64,000 nt of DNA from Vandiemenella viatica (lineage: Eukaryota; Arthropoda; Insecta; Orthoptera; Morabidae), in contig JARYHS010013630.1 in NCBI GenBank assembly GCA_031002005.1, forward strand, positions 241,435,539-241,499,538. The letters are read 5' to 3'. The notes beneath the pieces are model-generated. The model worked only from the letters and a program-made list of their open reading frames with translations. It was not told where the DNA came from and searched no databases. Below are positions 11,095-22,184 of the stretch, piece after piece (position 1 is the stretch's first letter; every line of letters starts with the position of its first letter). The translations under genes were made by a program, and so were the position numbers.

Positions 11095-13510
11095 TGTGGG
11101 TTTTTGCAAAGAACATTGGAAATTAAAAGGGGTGAGGGTAAAGGAGAAGAGGGATTCGGCTTTTGTATACCAAATGTAGACTGCCTTTTCTGATTTATTT
11201 AAAGTATACGTGTGTATATTTCTATTAATATCAGATAAAACTATAGGTATGTATATAAAAAAAAGGGGGTGTGGAAATAAAGAGTAGTTTGGTTTCTGTA
11301 AAGTTAGTGCGGGCAGTATTTTTCTCTTTATTTTAAAGTATACATGTGCAAATTTCCATCAAAACCAGATAAAAACTGTAGCTGTGTGTAAAGAACATTT
11401 GCAAAAATTAAATGGGGTAAGGAAGTGAGTGGTAGGGTTTTGTAAACAGAATGTAGACACTATGTTTCTCTTTGTTTTTAAGTATATATGTGCAGTGTTC
11501 CAGGGAAATCTGATAAAACTGTGGGTTTGTATAAAGGACATTGGAAATTAAGAGGGGTGGGGGTAGAAGGGAAGAGGGGTTGGGCTTCTGCAACCTAATT
11601 TAAACATAATTGTTCTGTATGTTTTAAAGTATACGTGTGCAAATTTTCTTCAGACTCGAATAGAAACTGTTGATTAAAGGATGGTAAGGAAGGAGCGGAG
11701 TTTGGACTCTCAAAACCAAATGTAGACAGTATTTTTCTGATAGTTTTGCAGTACACATGTGAATACTTCCTTCAAAATCAGAAAGAAACGGTAGCTTTGT
11801 ATAAAGACCATTGACAGTAATTTAAGGGGTAGAAAAAGGGATAGGGTTTGCATTTTTGCGAAAGTTATGTGGACAGTATTTGTAATTTTCTGTTTATTTT
11901 AAAGTATACACATGCGAAGTTCCACCGAATCAGATTAAAATGTGGGTTTTGTACAAATATTAAGGGAAGGGGAGCTAGGGTGGTTTTTTTTGGTCAGAAA
12001 TCTTATCCATAAAAAATTGCATATATATTTGCCATCTTTCGTAAAGATTGGTCAAATGGTGTCATCTGTAGCTTTCCAAAAAGAAATTGACAAAAATTAA
12101 GGGGGTGGAAATGGGCAGAGGGGTTCAGTTTTTGCAAAGCATTGGCATTATTTTTCTCTTTGTTTTATAGTAAAAATTTGATAAGTTCTGTCTAAACCGT
12201 ATAAAAACTGTGGCTGTGTATAAAAATTAAGCGGTTTAATGGGGAGAGGGGATGGTTTTTAGATCTTCGTGAAAAAATACATATAAGCACCAACTTTCAT
12301 GGTAATCGGTCAAACGATCACGACTGTAGCTTTTTATAAAGAACGTTGACAAAAGTTAATGGGGTTGAAGGAGGGAAAGGGGTTGAGCTTTGGCAAACCA
12401 AATGTTGACAGGATTTTTCTCTTTCTTTTAAAGTATACATGGGCAAAGTTCAATAAAAATCAGGTAAGAAATGTAGACTTCTATAAAATTAAGGGAGTAA
12501 AGGGAGACATGGGATGGTTTTATTTATTTATTTTTTGGACAGAAACCTTCTCAATGATGAATTACATGTATATGCCAACTTTAATGGAGACCAGTTAAAT
12601 GGTGTTGACTGTAGCTTTGTATAAAGAACATTGGCAAAAATTTAGGGTGTGGATAGGGGGAGAGGGCTTTAGTTTCTTCAAACCAAAAGTTGACAGTATT
12701 TTTCTCTTTATTTTTGACTATACATGTCCAAAGCTCCATCGAAATCAAATAAAAAATGTGGGTTAGTATAAAAATTAAGGGGTGTAAAGATGAGAGGTGT
12801 GGTTTGTTATTCATTTAATTTTTGGTCAGATTCTCAATGATAAATTACATGTATATGCCAACTTTGATGATAAGCAGTCTAACGGTGTCGAGTGTAGCGT
12901 TTTATGAAGAACATTGACAATATTTAAAGGGGTGGAAGGAGAGCGGGGGTTGAGTTTTGGCAGACCAAATGTTGACAGGATTTTTGTATTTGTTTTAAAG
13001 TATACATGTGCAAAGTTCAATTAAAATCAGATAGGAAATGTAGGTTTCTATAAAATTAAGGGGTGTTAAGGGGAGAGGGGTGGTTTCTTATTTTTTAGGT
13101 CAGAAACCTTCTCCATGAAAAACAACATGTAATTGCCAACTTTAATGGAGATCAGTTAAATGGTGTTGACTGTAGCTTTGAATAAAGAAAATTGGAAAAA
13201 ATTAAGGGGGTGGATAGGGGGAGAGGAGTTCAGGTTTTTTAAACCAAAAGTTGACATTATTTTTCTCTTTATTTTTGGCTGTATATGTCCAAAGTTTAAT
13301 CGAGATTGAATAAAAAATGTGGATTTGCATAAAAATTAAGGGGTGGAAAGGGGTAGAAGGGGTGGTTTCTCAATGAAATTCATATGGGACTACTTTGGAT
13401 GTATACCCTATCCACTAAAAAAATTTCATTTAAATTGGCGAAAATATCGCAGAACATAAAAAACAAAACAAAAATTCAGATGAATTGAGAACCTCCTCCT
13501 GTTTTTGAAG
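11095..13510. repeat. Degenerate tandem array, ~140-bp then ~275-bp units
   Basis: A block around AAAGTATACATGTGCAAA recurs near 11195, 11334, 11480, 11625, 11745, 11900, 12430, 12715, 12998 and 13270. Spacing is about 125-150 bp in the first half and about 265-290 bp in the second. Each unit also carries a TGTAGCTTTGTATAAAGAAC-like block and an AATTAAGGGG purine-rich block. The longer units contain an extra segment with CAGAAACCTTCTC and ATGTATATGCCAACTTT. The array ends near 13500 with GAGAACCTCCTCCTG and TGAAGTCAGTTAA. No coding sequence is seen. It interrupts the RTE-like element, so it arrived as, or inside, a mobile element. Confidence 0.8.
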
Positions 13511-13671
13511 TCAGTTAAAAAATAGTAATGGACGAAAGGAGGAAGTGGCTGGAGAAATAGACGAACATAGATAGCAAAGGAAATAAGAAAGTATTATATG
13601 GAATGGTAAAAAGGAAGAGGAAGGAGCAGATAGAAAATGTCAACATTCTGGATGAGGATGGAAACTAAATA

Positions 13672-15410
13672 AGCTGATTGGTGTATAGTTTTTGACCCTA
13701 TATGTCACCCCTCCTTTATGGACCAGTACTACTGTCACTTTTTCCATTCATCTGGTAAACAACAAGTATCCAGACTCAATTTAAATAATATTTCATGATA
13801 AGATACAATATCAGATCTCACTATCTTTAAGACATCCATAGTAACATTATCCTCACTGGTCCCTTTACGCTCATTTAGATTCCTTAGTTTCTTCATGATA
13901 TTTAATTACAAATTTTCTAAACTGCTCACTTCCAACTGTGGAGATAGGCTCAATTACTGATATAACTCCTACCATTCCTGAATTATTGCTCCTAACCAGT
14001 TACTTAATAACTCTGCCTTTTGTAAATCCTCAATTACTTCTTTCCCGTCCTTATACATAATTGTCTCCACACTATCTCTTCTCCTCAGTTTCCTGATATA
14101 GCTATAGAAATTTCTAGATGCATCAGTCAGTGATCCCCCTGCACCAATAATATTTTTCATAAACTCACCCTTAGCCAATTTCATAGACATTATTAATTCC
14201 CACTGCCTTGCTATTTCTTAGCCCTGTTATGTTCTCATCTCACCAACTGCCTTAACCTCTTCACCTCCCTGTTACAGTATGTAGGTTCTGTACTTCTCTT
14301 TATTTTCTGTTTTGGAATAAACATTTCTTCACCCTTTTTCATTATTTCCTTGAACTCTTCCCACTATATTGAGCCATTCTTTCATATAATGAAATTAATC
14401 TTGAAATATCTTTTCAGTTCCAAAATTTGTGCCTCTATTTCCCCATTCAATTCTGGTCACAGGTTTACTGAATTCCCTTATGTCCATCAGAACTCTGCTT
14501 TGTGATCACTTATTCCTTCAGTTACTTGACACTTGATAAGGTTTATCATCAGGCTTTATTAAGAAGATATCCAACATGTTTGGTTCCCTTGTTTTCTTCT
14601 CAACCATTTGAATGATGTCTTCTTCTCATACTAAGGTATTTACAAAACTCTGTTCCCTTGTGTTAATTTCCTACCCAGTTGAAACCTGGTAAGTTTAAAT
14701 CCCCACCAATAATTGCCATTCTATGCTGATTTCTGAGCTCTGAATATGAAGTTAGTTTTTCTCCAAGTGCCTCACATTTATTAATCATTCTTCCACTATG
14801 GTATGCAGTCAACACCCTGACTTTTTCTTTTTTATCCCCAGAAGTCTACTCCAAGTAAATTATGGTCACGATCTCTGAACACCAGTGAACTGTAGTAGTA
14901 TTTACTAACCAGCATGCTCCTCTATCTCTGTGGTACACTCTGTAACCATCAGGGAAAACCTCATTCTTTAGTACTTCTTTTCACCAAGACTCTATCCCTA
15001 TAACTACTTGAGGTTCTTGTATATCTATTAGATTTGCAAGCTCCATTACTTTGTTCATCATTATTTTACAGATTACCAGTAACTCTCTTATCACTGGCTT
15101 TGTGATATTTTCAGCACTAACATTCACCTTCTCTGATCTGCCCTCCTGTTATTGTTTCAAAAGCTTCATCTATTTCTTTAGAATTGGTGATTTTTCTAAC
15201 TATGGATCTATACTCAGTATCCCTTTGATTACCTCTCCACTACATGCCCAATGAAACTCCTTCTTACACTTTCTTCATCCCATACAATTCTTCATGTTCC
15301 TGCAACAGGCATCACACTTTCCAGACATTATCCCAAATACTTCAAGTACCTTCCAAACAAATTTTAAAGTAGAAAGAACAATATTATATTAAGGATCAAA
15401 ATGTAATATT
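13672..15410 (-). mobile_element. CR1-like retrotransposon (family A), 5' portion
   Basis: This minus-strand copy runs from 5' leader through endonuclease into early RT. Near 15285 an ORF1-like segment matches sequence at 18660. GDLNLPGFNWVGN near 14715 is the endonuclease core. Near 14170-13990, KGEFMKNIIGAGGSLTDASR and LQKAELLSNWLG match the linker. It stops at 13672 just after a YTPIS motif of the RT. Numerous stops are present. The 3' part ends abruptly at the junction with the RTE-like fragment. Confidence 0.8.
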
Positions 15411-15677
15411 ACCAGTGCTAATTTATTATTGAATGGAGTAGCTTTTTAAAAACCAGACTCTGATTTAGGACAGTTAAACCAGACTACCTAAACAACACCC
15501 ACTGTAATCTTCATAACTGTAACTACACTAGTTAAGCATTAACCCAGAATAGTACCACTAAACTCTGTTATATATGAGTTAATCGAAGCTTAATTAAATA
15601 ATTTCCCTACTCTCTGCCGAAGATTATGACATACAATTTATTTTAAGATCTGATAGCTGTCTCAATCTCTAGGAACT
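15411..15677. other. Probable 5' leader of family A or spacer
   Basis: No coding potential is seen. The stretch is AT-rich and lies between the family A copy and the family C insertion. It could be the untranslated leader of the family A element, but I have no second copy to align it with. Confidence 0.35.
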
Positions 15678-18077
15678 ACTGTATTGAGCCAATAATGTGT
15701 GAAGTGTCTGCGACAGTAAGACCCCAGAGAGTTCCATTCCGCAGGAGGTATAACTTCAAGAGAGCTAACTGGTCCATGTTCACAGAAATATTGGATGCGG
15801 CTGTGTCTACTATTGAACCAACACCAGAATCATATGACACATTCACTGAAGCTGTGAAAAAATGCTCCAGAAGATTCATTCCCCGTGGTTGTCGATCATC
15901 ATATATTCCGGGTCTCACCTCAGATCTAGCTGCCCAGTTCATGGTTTATAAAACACTTTTCCAAGATGATCTATTTGGTGAAAAGACAATAGAAGCTGGT
16001 AATCAACTTATCTCATCTCTAAGTGCAGCAAAAAGAGACCGCTGGATCAAAAATTAGAAGAGCTGGACTTGAAAAGAGATAGTCACAAGGCATGGAGACT
16101 TCTAAAACGCCTCAACAATGATGCATCGAAGACCACTGGACATTCCAATATAAACGCAAACCATATTGCACATCAGCTACTCATGAACGGGAAGGAGACT
16201 CATAAAAGTGGACAATCTAAAAAACAAAGAAAAACGAACAGAAACAGTCCGGAAGATATGAACAACCTCACTGAGCCCTTTAGTATGTCAGAGTTGGAAA
16301 AGATTATTCATGAGTGCAAAACAGGAAAGTCGGCAGGCCTCGATGACATACGATCAGCACAAATTAAGAACTTCGGATATAAAACCAAAGAATGGGTTCT
16401 ACAGCTTTTTAACAAATATATGAGCTCATATCAAATTCCGAAGGTGTGGCGGAAGATGAGAGTCATTGCGCTGCTGAAACCTGGAAAAGAAGGAAACAAT
16501 CCTAAAGATTTTAGACCTATAGCACTCTTGTGTCATCTCTACAGAATATTTGAACGATTAATTCTGAATCGTATCCTGCCTGTGGTTGATCCAAAACTTA
16601 TTCCACAACAAGCTGGCTTTCGTCCTGGCAAAAGTTGTACTGGGCAACTGCTGAACCTAACGCAGTTTATAGAGGATGGATTTGAGACCCGTAAAGCCAC
16701 GGGCGTGGTTTCTGTGGACCTGTCAGCAGCATACGATACTGTTAACCACCAACTATTACTTGACAAGGTCTACAGTCTGACAAAGGCCACCGGATTAACC
16801 AAACTCATCGCTACTCTTCTTCAGAATCGTAGGTTTTTCGTTGACTTTCAAGGACAGCGCAGTCGATGGAGGGTACAAAAGAATGGCCTACCTCAAGGTA
16901 GTGTACTGGCCCCAATACTTTTCAACATTTATACAAACGATCAGCCATTACATCCAGCTACCAGGAGCTTCGTGTACGCTGATGACCTAGCTCTAGCCTC
17001 ACAGAGCACAAAACTTGAAGTTGTAGAAAGAAATTTGTCTGCTGCTCTTGAAGGCCTATCAAGCTATTATAAGGAAAACCACTTAAGACCTAACCCTTCA
17101 AAAACTGAAGTGTGTGCCTTTCACCTAAAAAATAGGAAAGCTCAGCGTAAGTTAAAAGTAATGTGGTCAGGTATCGAACTGCAGACATGTAACACCCCAA
17201 AATATCTGGGAGTGACACTCGATAGAACCCTCACATATAAGAAGCACTGCATGAATTGCAAAATGAAGATCTCTACAAGAAATAACTTACTGCGCAAATT
17301 AGTTGGATCACAGTGAGGCAGTCAACCACAAACTATACGTACATCGGCAATGGCCCTTTGTTATTCTGTTGCAGAATATTTATGCCCAGTTTGGTACTCA
17401 TCATCTCATACCAAACAGGTGGATGTAGCCCTCAATAACACCTGTAGGCTAGTGACAGGTTGCTTAAAGCCTACCCCAGTTGATAGGCTTTACCAGCTTT
17501 CGGGCATTGCACCACCCAGTATCCGGAGAGAAGTGGCTGCGAACAAAGACAGGACCAAAGTAGAATGGGAAAGCGCTCATCCACTGCACGGCCATATACC
17601 ACCAGCCCAGAGACTCAAATCCAGGAAAAGTTTCCTCAGAACATCACGGGAACTAATTGGGTCACCTGAAAAGGCAAGAGTACAGTTATGGAAAATGAGG
17701 GTTCCCAACATCTTGGGACCACTGACAGTTGCAGAGCGCTTGCCACCTGGTCATGAAGAAGACTGGAACGTCTGGCGGTCTTTAAATCGATTGCGAACAG
17801 GAGTGGGCAGGTCCAAGGAAAACCTAATGAGATGGGGTTATACTGATACTACCAGTATTAAATGCGAATGTGGAGAAGACCAAACTATGAATCATATGCT
17901 CGAGTGCCCTAAGTGCCCATGATCCTGCAACAACGAAGACCTGTTTCAAGCAACACACAATGCGATTGAGGTTGTGAAGTACTGGGCGAAGTGTGTTTAA
18001 AGTTGTTGACTTACAAAATGTATTTAACTGTGTATTTGATGTTTTTGACACGAGAATAATAAAACTGTATTGAGCCA
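15678..18077 (+). mobile_element. Non-LTR retrotransposon (family C), 5'-truncated, with 14-bp TSDs
   Basis: The insertion body is 15692-18063. It is flanked by perfect copies of ACTGTATTGAGCCA at 15678-15691 and 18064-18077. It starts at the end of the endonuclease domain, carries a complete reverse transcriptase and a C-terminal zinc-binding tail, and ends in a short 3' UTR with AATAATAAA. Long duplications and 5' truncation are the marks of target-primed reverse transcription. It lies on the opposite strand to the family A fragments on both sides, so it is a later insertion. Only three coding lesions are visible, so it is younger than most copies here. Confidence 0.92.
15695..18000 (+). 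pseudogene. Reverse transcriptase of family C element (one frameshift, two stops)
   Basis: This is a non-LTR polyprotein fragment of about 768 codons. The linker (VPFRRRYNFKRANWSMF, near 15735) leads to the RT: GKSAGLDDIRS near 16330, RPIALLCHLYRIFERL near 16515, QQAGFRPGKSCTGQLL near 16610, VSVDLSAAYDTVNH near 16710, GLPQGSVLAPILFNIY near 16885, and the catalytic SFVYADDLALAS near 16970. The thumb follows, with KYLGVTLDRTLTYKKH near 17200. The C-terminus has ALCYSVAEYLCPVWYSS (17353) and a CECG...HMLECPKC zinc-binding pattern (17865-17915). Lesions are a one-base loss in the A-run near 16051, TGA at 17314-17316 in a GSQ[stop]GSQ context where tryptophan is expected, and TGA at 17920-17922. 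The frame then stays open to TAA at 17998-18000. CR1/L2-type affinity is inferred. Confidence 0.9.
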
Positions 18078-18244
18078 TTACATGACCCTTTACACACTTG
18101 TTTTGCTACAGAATTCTAAATCCACTAAATACCAATGCACACTCTACTGTACTGTTAAACTATAAATACCAGCTTTTGTTATGCAAGTGAGTTAAAACTT
18201 GTGACCTGGTAGCCTGTATCTAATTTATCCTGTAGAAGAGGGCT

Positions 18245-18790
18245 TACGTCTCTCATCGCTACTACCTAGCTGCAGAACCCTTTACTACCTATTTTCTTTT
18301 CTTTCACAGCCTTGCTCTTACTGGTCTGCTGCACCTTACCTACTCCTGCATCTACATGTGGCTCTTCCCCCCCTGGCTCTGGTAACAGGTCAAACTTATT
18401 TCTCTCCACAAGTTCTGCAGTGTCTAGCTTCTTCATCATGTTAATTGTATTTCCCCTATGACCTGTTATTAGCTCCCAGTCAACCTGTTTACTGAGCCTT
18501 CCAAGTTTCCTTTCTGCCTCTATAGACTTAGCCTCAATGATCCTAATCATTTTCTGCAATTTCCTGGTAGTTTTGCCCATCTCCTTCTTTTCATCCCTAC
18601 TACAGAGCACAAAAGAACTTCATTAATTTCCCATGTTCCCTCCTTACTACATGCCCAATGAAACTACTTCATATACCCCATACAACCCAAACCATTTGCT
18701 ATGTACTTGTGATAGGCACTACACTTTCCAGGCATGATTTTTCCACAAATACTTCTATTACCTTCTAAACACACAATAAACAGTGGTCTG
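18245..18790 (-). mobile_element. Family A element, ORF1 fragment with zinc-finger-like motif
   Basis: The minus strand encodes CSAYHKYIANGLGCMGYM, then FHWAC after a stop, near 18715-18655. This is a Cys/His pattern resembling the PHD-type finger in ORF1 of CR1-like elements. A highly charged helical stretch follows: GKTTRKLQKMIRIIEAKSIE near 18575 and ERKLGRLSKQVDWELITGHR near 18510. A related finger segment lies at 15250-15330 in the copy on the other side of family C. The product would be an RNA-binding, self-associating protein in the RNP. Stops inside the finger make it inactive. Assignment of the finger is by pattern only. Confidence 0.6.
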
Positions 18791-18830
18791 GTACAGATAC
18801 TACATAAAAAAAAATATCAGATCACTTACC

Positions 18831-19373
18831 TCAGTAAATGCTTCTGCCTTGGATAGCTATGCTGCAGGAGAGGGAGTGTTTTGTGTTTAGGTTTTGTTGT
18901 AGGTTGGTGGGTTTTATGAGTGTGGAGTTGTGTAAGAAACCATTTTTAACAGAGCTATCTTTGTCAAAGAAGGTGATATGGATGTGAGAGTAGGACGATG
19001 TAATGTTTAGGAAGTGGCTGTCACAAAAGGAGTTTAAGAAGACAAGATGGAGGTTTCCACCCAAGGTCTGGATCATAAAAATGAAATGTCCTCTGTAAAT
19101 CTGAGCCACATGGTAGGTTTCAAGGCAATTTTTTGATGAAAAGATTTTTCTAAACTGTTCAGGAAAACGTTGGTATAGGAGGGTACAATGTAAGTGCCCA
19201 CAACAGTGCTTCATACCTGATGGTACATGTAGGACTGGAAGGTAAGAATTTTTGGTTAGAATAAAATGCACCAATGAAATGAGGAATGCAGTGTTAGGGA
19301 GAGTGCACATTTCCATTACAAATAAATGGTTTATTTGAAAACAGTTGGATGGAGAATTATTTATTGAAGGCAT
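18831..19373 (-). mobile_element. Penelope-like reverse transcriptase relic
   Basis: One 180-codon frame stays open on the minus strand, but it is a mutated RT rather than a new gene. YRGHFIFMIQTLGGN (near 19095) aligns with the catalytic YIDDIFMIW segment of Penelope-type RTs. ITFFDKDSSVKNGFLHNSTL and IKPTNLQQNL follow, where relatives have xFLD and KPTNxQQYL. The catalytic aspartates are lost. Frameshifts exist upstream, where YANLF-type sequence is scrambled. A second relic of the same type lies near 61300-61560. Confidence 0.65.
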
Positions 19374-19389
19374 AAAGGATTAGCATATA

Positions 19390-19565
19390 CTATATGACAA
19401 AAAATTTAATGACAGAAGATTGCATTTACTGGGGAGGGTGTTCAGGAGAAGTGAAGGAACTGGAATACAACAGCTTGCTCAGACCAATCACTGAGTTTGG
19501 AGAAGTAGTATAGGACACTCAGTATGAACATCCAATACAGAAGTTGAGAACTTGTGTACTAGAAT
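19390..19565 (+). mobile_element. Family A short 3' fragment
   Basis: The plus strand reads LLRPITEFGEVV, a stop, then DTQYEHPIQKL (near 19475-19545), the counterpart of LVRPLLEYGSVVWDPPSEYK at 21000. It is a short, old piece next to the longer family A copy that starts near 19590. Confidence 0.6.
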
Positions 19566-19589
19566 TGGGTGGTGAGTGGGTAAAAGAGG

Positions 19590-21540
19590 TTGGTAAGAAG
19601 ATAACATAACAGAGTTAAGAGACAGCAAGGTAGTAAGAAATATTTAAAACAACTAAACAAGGAGTTAATAATAGCTAAGAAGGTGACTAAAGTTGGGTTT
19701 ATGAAGAGTATTGTCAGTGCAGGGGGACCATTCACTGATACATCTAGAAATTTCTATGGCTATGTTAGAAAACTGAGGGGAAGGGATGGTGTTGAGACGC
19801 TTACAGATAAGGATGGAGAAGAAGTTACTAAAGATTTGAAAAAGGCAGAGATTTTAAGTAACTGGTTTAGTGAGAGCTTTAGGGACAATGAATCAGAAAC
19901 AGGAAGGTCTAACACGGAGAATGAGCTTAACAAAACAATTAGTAATGAACAGACCAAAAAATTTGAAATTCTTTCTGAGGATATCATGAAGGAAATAAGA
20001 AAGCTGGTGTAGATAATATTACTACAGTTATATTAAAGATTGCTAGATGTGACATTGTTCTTTATCATGAAATATTATTTAAATTGAGTCTGGACACTTT
20101 CTGCTTAACACAGGACTGAGAAAGTGTGATAGTAGTGCCGGTACATAAAGGAGGGGTGGGAAATAGAGAATGTCAGGCCGATCAGTTTGACATCAGTGGC
20201 AGATAAATTAATTGAGAGATTGATATGCAACCACATCAGAAATACATGTGAGAAGAGTAAGTGGTTTTCAAGTAGGCAACACGGCTTTAGGCAAGGACAT
20301 TCATGTGAATCTCAATTGGTGGAATATATGCAAAATATTTCAGATGAAATGGACAAGGGAGGCCAAATTGATAGTGTAGCACTAGAGCTTTCAAAGACTT
20401 TTGACAGAGTGAGCCATAAAATGGTAGTAAATAAGGTAAAAACTATTGAAGTGGATGAGAAAGTGATTTATGGGAAGAAAATTTTTTAAAAGGTAAAAAA
20501 CATAAAGTTAGGGTAGGAAATGCAGTATCAAAAGAAGTGGAAGGAAAAATTGGAGTGCCACAGGGTAGTGTAAATGGACCATTTCTATTCATTATTCGAA
20601 TGATTAATTGTGTTGCTTGTTTACAATCAGAAATTAGATTTTTTTCAGATGATATAATGCTATATAAAAGGATCAAAATCGTAGAGTACTATAAACAGTT
20701 GTAGGGTGATCTGGACAGGATATCAGGTTGGGTTGGTAAACATGGGATGAAGATAAATGCAAAGAAGAGTCAGTTTATTAGATACACAAACAAAAGACTA
20801 AAGGCTGATTGTGATTATAAGGTGGGGAAAAAATTGTTTGTTGAAGACTTGGAATGTAAATATCATGGCATTATATTTGATAATAAGCTTAACTAGGCAG
20901 GACACAATGGACAGGTAGTAGGAAAAGGTTTCAAAATTCTGTACTTGTTGGAGAGAGTGATGAGGGGATGTACAAGGGAAGTAAAGAAATTGGGTTACAA
21001 AATTTTGGTTAGACCATTGCTTGAATATGGTAGTGTAGTATGGGACCCACCTTCTGAGTATAAAATACAGGAGTTGGAGAGGGTGCAAAGAAGGGCTGCT
21101 AGATTTGTTTCTGGAAATTATCGCCGAATGCAATCAGTAACAGGTATGATAAAAGAACTTCAATGGGATTCATTGCAAGACAGGAGGAGGATGAGGAAGA
21201 TCATGGGAGTGTACAAGGCATATACTGGTGATGAGGCATGGAAAGATATTGGTGTAAGAATTAAAAGTAATGCATGGAAGGGAAAAGATGACACTGGCAC
21301 TCAATTTCAGGCACAAGGGTGTAGGAAGATTCTCTTTTTTGGGAAAGGGTGTCAGGGATTGGAATAAGTTACCAAGAGAAATGATGAATAATTTACCAAA
21401 AACGTTGAAAGAATTTAAAGATAAATTTGCAGAGGGCAAATGTAGGTGCGTGCAGGAAAGGGATAAGATGGGTGTGTAGGGAAATTGCCATTGAGGTGTG
21501 TGGTCCATCACAATTTAATTAAATATTATTATATTATTAT
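19590..21540 (+). mobile_element. CR1-like retrotransposon (family A), RT to 3' end
   Basis: This is the longest family A copy in plus orientation. It starts in the linker (FMKSIVSAGGPFTDTSRNFY near 19700) and passes the RT motifs SSRQHGFRQGHSCESQLVEY (20265), SVALELSKTFDRVSHKMV (20376) and GVPQGSVNGPFLFII (20555). The catalytic segment is IRFFSDDIMLYK (20635), with FSDD where FADD is usual. Then come GYKILVRPLLEYGSVVWDP (20995), QRRAARFVSGNYRRMQSV (21090) and DEAWKDIG (21233). The 3' UTR ends near 21510 in an ATT-rich run to about 21540. Stops (for example TGA-free frame breaks near 20010 and TAG at 20703) show it is inactive. Confidence 0.88.
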
Positions 21541-22184
21541 TATAAGTATTCTAAGAATTTGAGCTAAAACTTGTAATAATAGAGATGTAAACTGTCACAT
21601 AACCTTACTTATGTCAGTATACCTTCAAAAACAGTTTAAAGCATCCTTAAAACACTTAAAACCAACAGAAAATCATTTTAGAAGCATTCCAGTAGTTTGT
21701 GAGTCATAAAACATGTTAGTAAGGATAGTTTGAGCTATTTTATAAGTTTTCAAAAGTACTATTAAAAAAATTAAAAATTTTTAGAAGCCTATTGGCTACT
21801 TTCATTTATCAGGGGTGTAAAACGAGATGACAATTCAAATTGGATCTAACACTGGTGTTTTAGAAAATTGTATTAAAGAAATATTGTTAACTTGGTTATT
21901 TCACAAGCACATGGAAAATATTGCACAAGAAACTGTTTTCACTTAATTTTTAAGGTACAGTAAAGAGTCATAGTTCAACATGTTCAGCACAAAATAATAC
22001 ACAACATATGAAAAGATAGAGTCGATAACTAGCAGGAAAATATGTTTTTTAGAAAAAATAAGAGATTTTGCAATTCAGACATTTATGCGGAGATGCTGGT
22101 CTGAGGAATTGGAAACCACATTCAAATTAAAGAGAAAGTTTTCACTGAATACATGCAGCGATTTTCATAAAGATTCTGACAATA
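21541..22184. other. Unassigned spacer
   Basis: AT-rich sequence with no recognisable gene. If the coiled-coil gene extends further 3', this could be intron or downstream flank. Bases 22183-22184 are the TA next to the mariner element. Confidence 0.5.

Larger units (their letters stand above)
7530..13670 (+). mobile_element. RTE-like retrotransposon (family B), split into three parts
   Basis: The plus strand encodes an endonuclease-RT polyprotein of the type often annotated as craniofacial development protein 2-like. Part 1 (7530-8409) holds a 5' UTR, RFGSWNIRTLTGKVEEIV at 7801, GLRQSGKEM, YAPQ near 8095, EDLNAHVG near 8187 and SVVDYFIF at 8389. Part 2 (9232-9617) continues in the same frame with NDELKQSVSDLKVTLSEAL and ends WWNDRVKQAVELKNRAFR. 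Part 3 (about 13525-13670) has DSKGNKKVLYGM and ends ILDEDGN; the RT proper is absent. A Penelope-like element (8410-9231) and a 3.9-kb block of other repeats (about 9618-13520) separate the parts. In-frame stops include a TGA after SEALDSGH where relatives carry CGA for arginine. Confidence 0.85.

Noticed and set aside
11095..13510. CRISPR-like or regulatory repeat array
   Set aside because: Repeat units are long, adjacent and degenerate with no unique spacers, in animal DNA.
18831..19373. A 180-codon open frame as a new gene
   Set aside because: Its motifs follow the Penelope-type RT palm with lost aspartates, and the surrounding frames are shifted.
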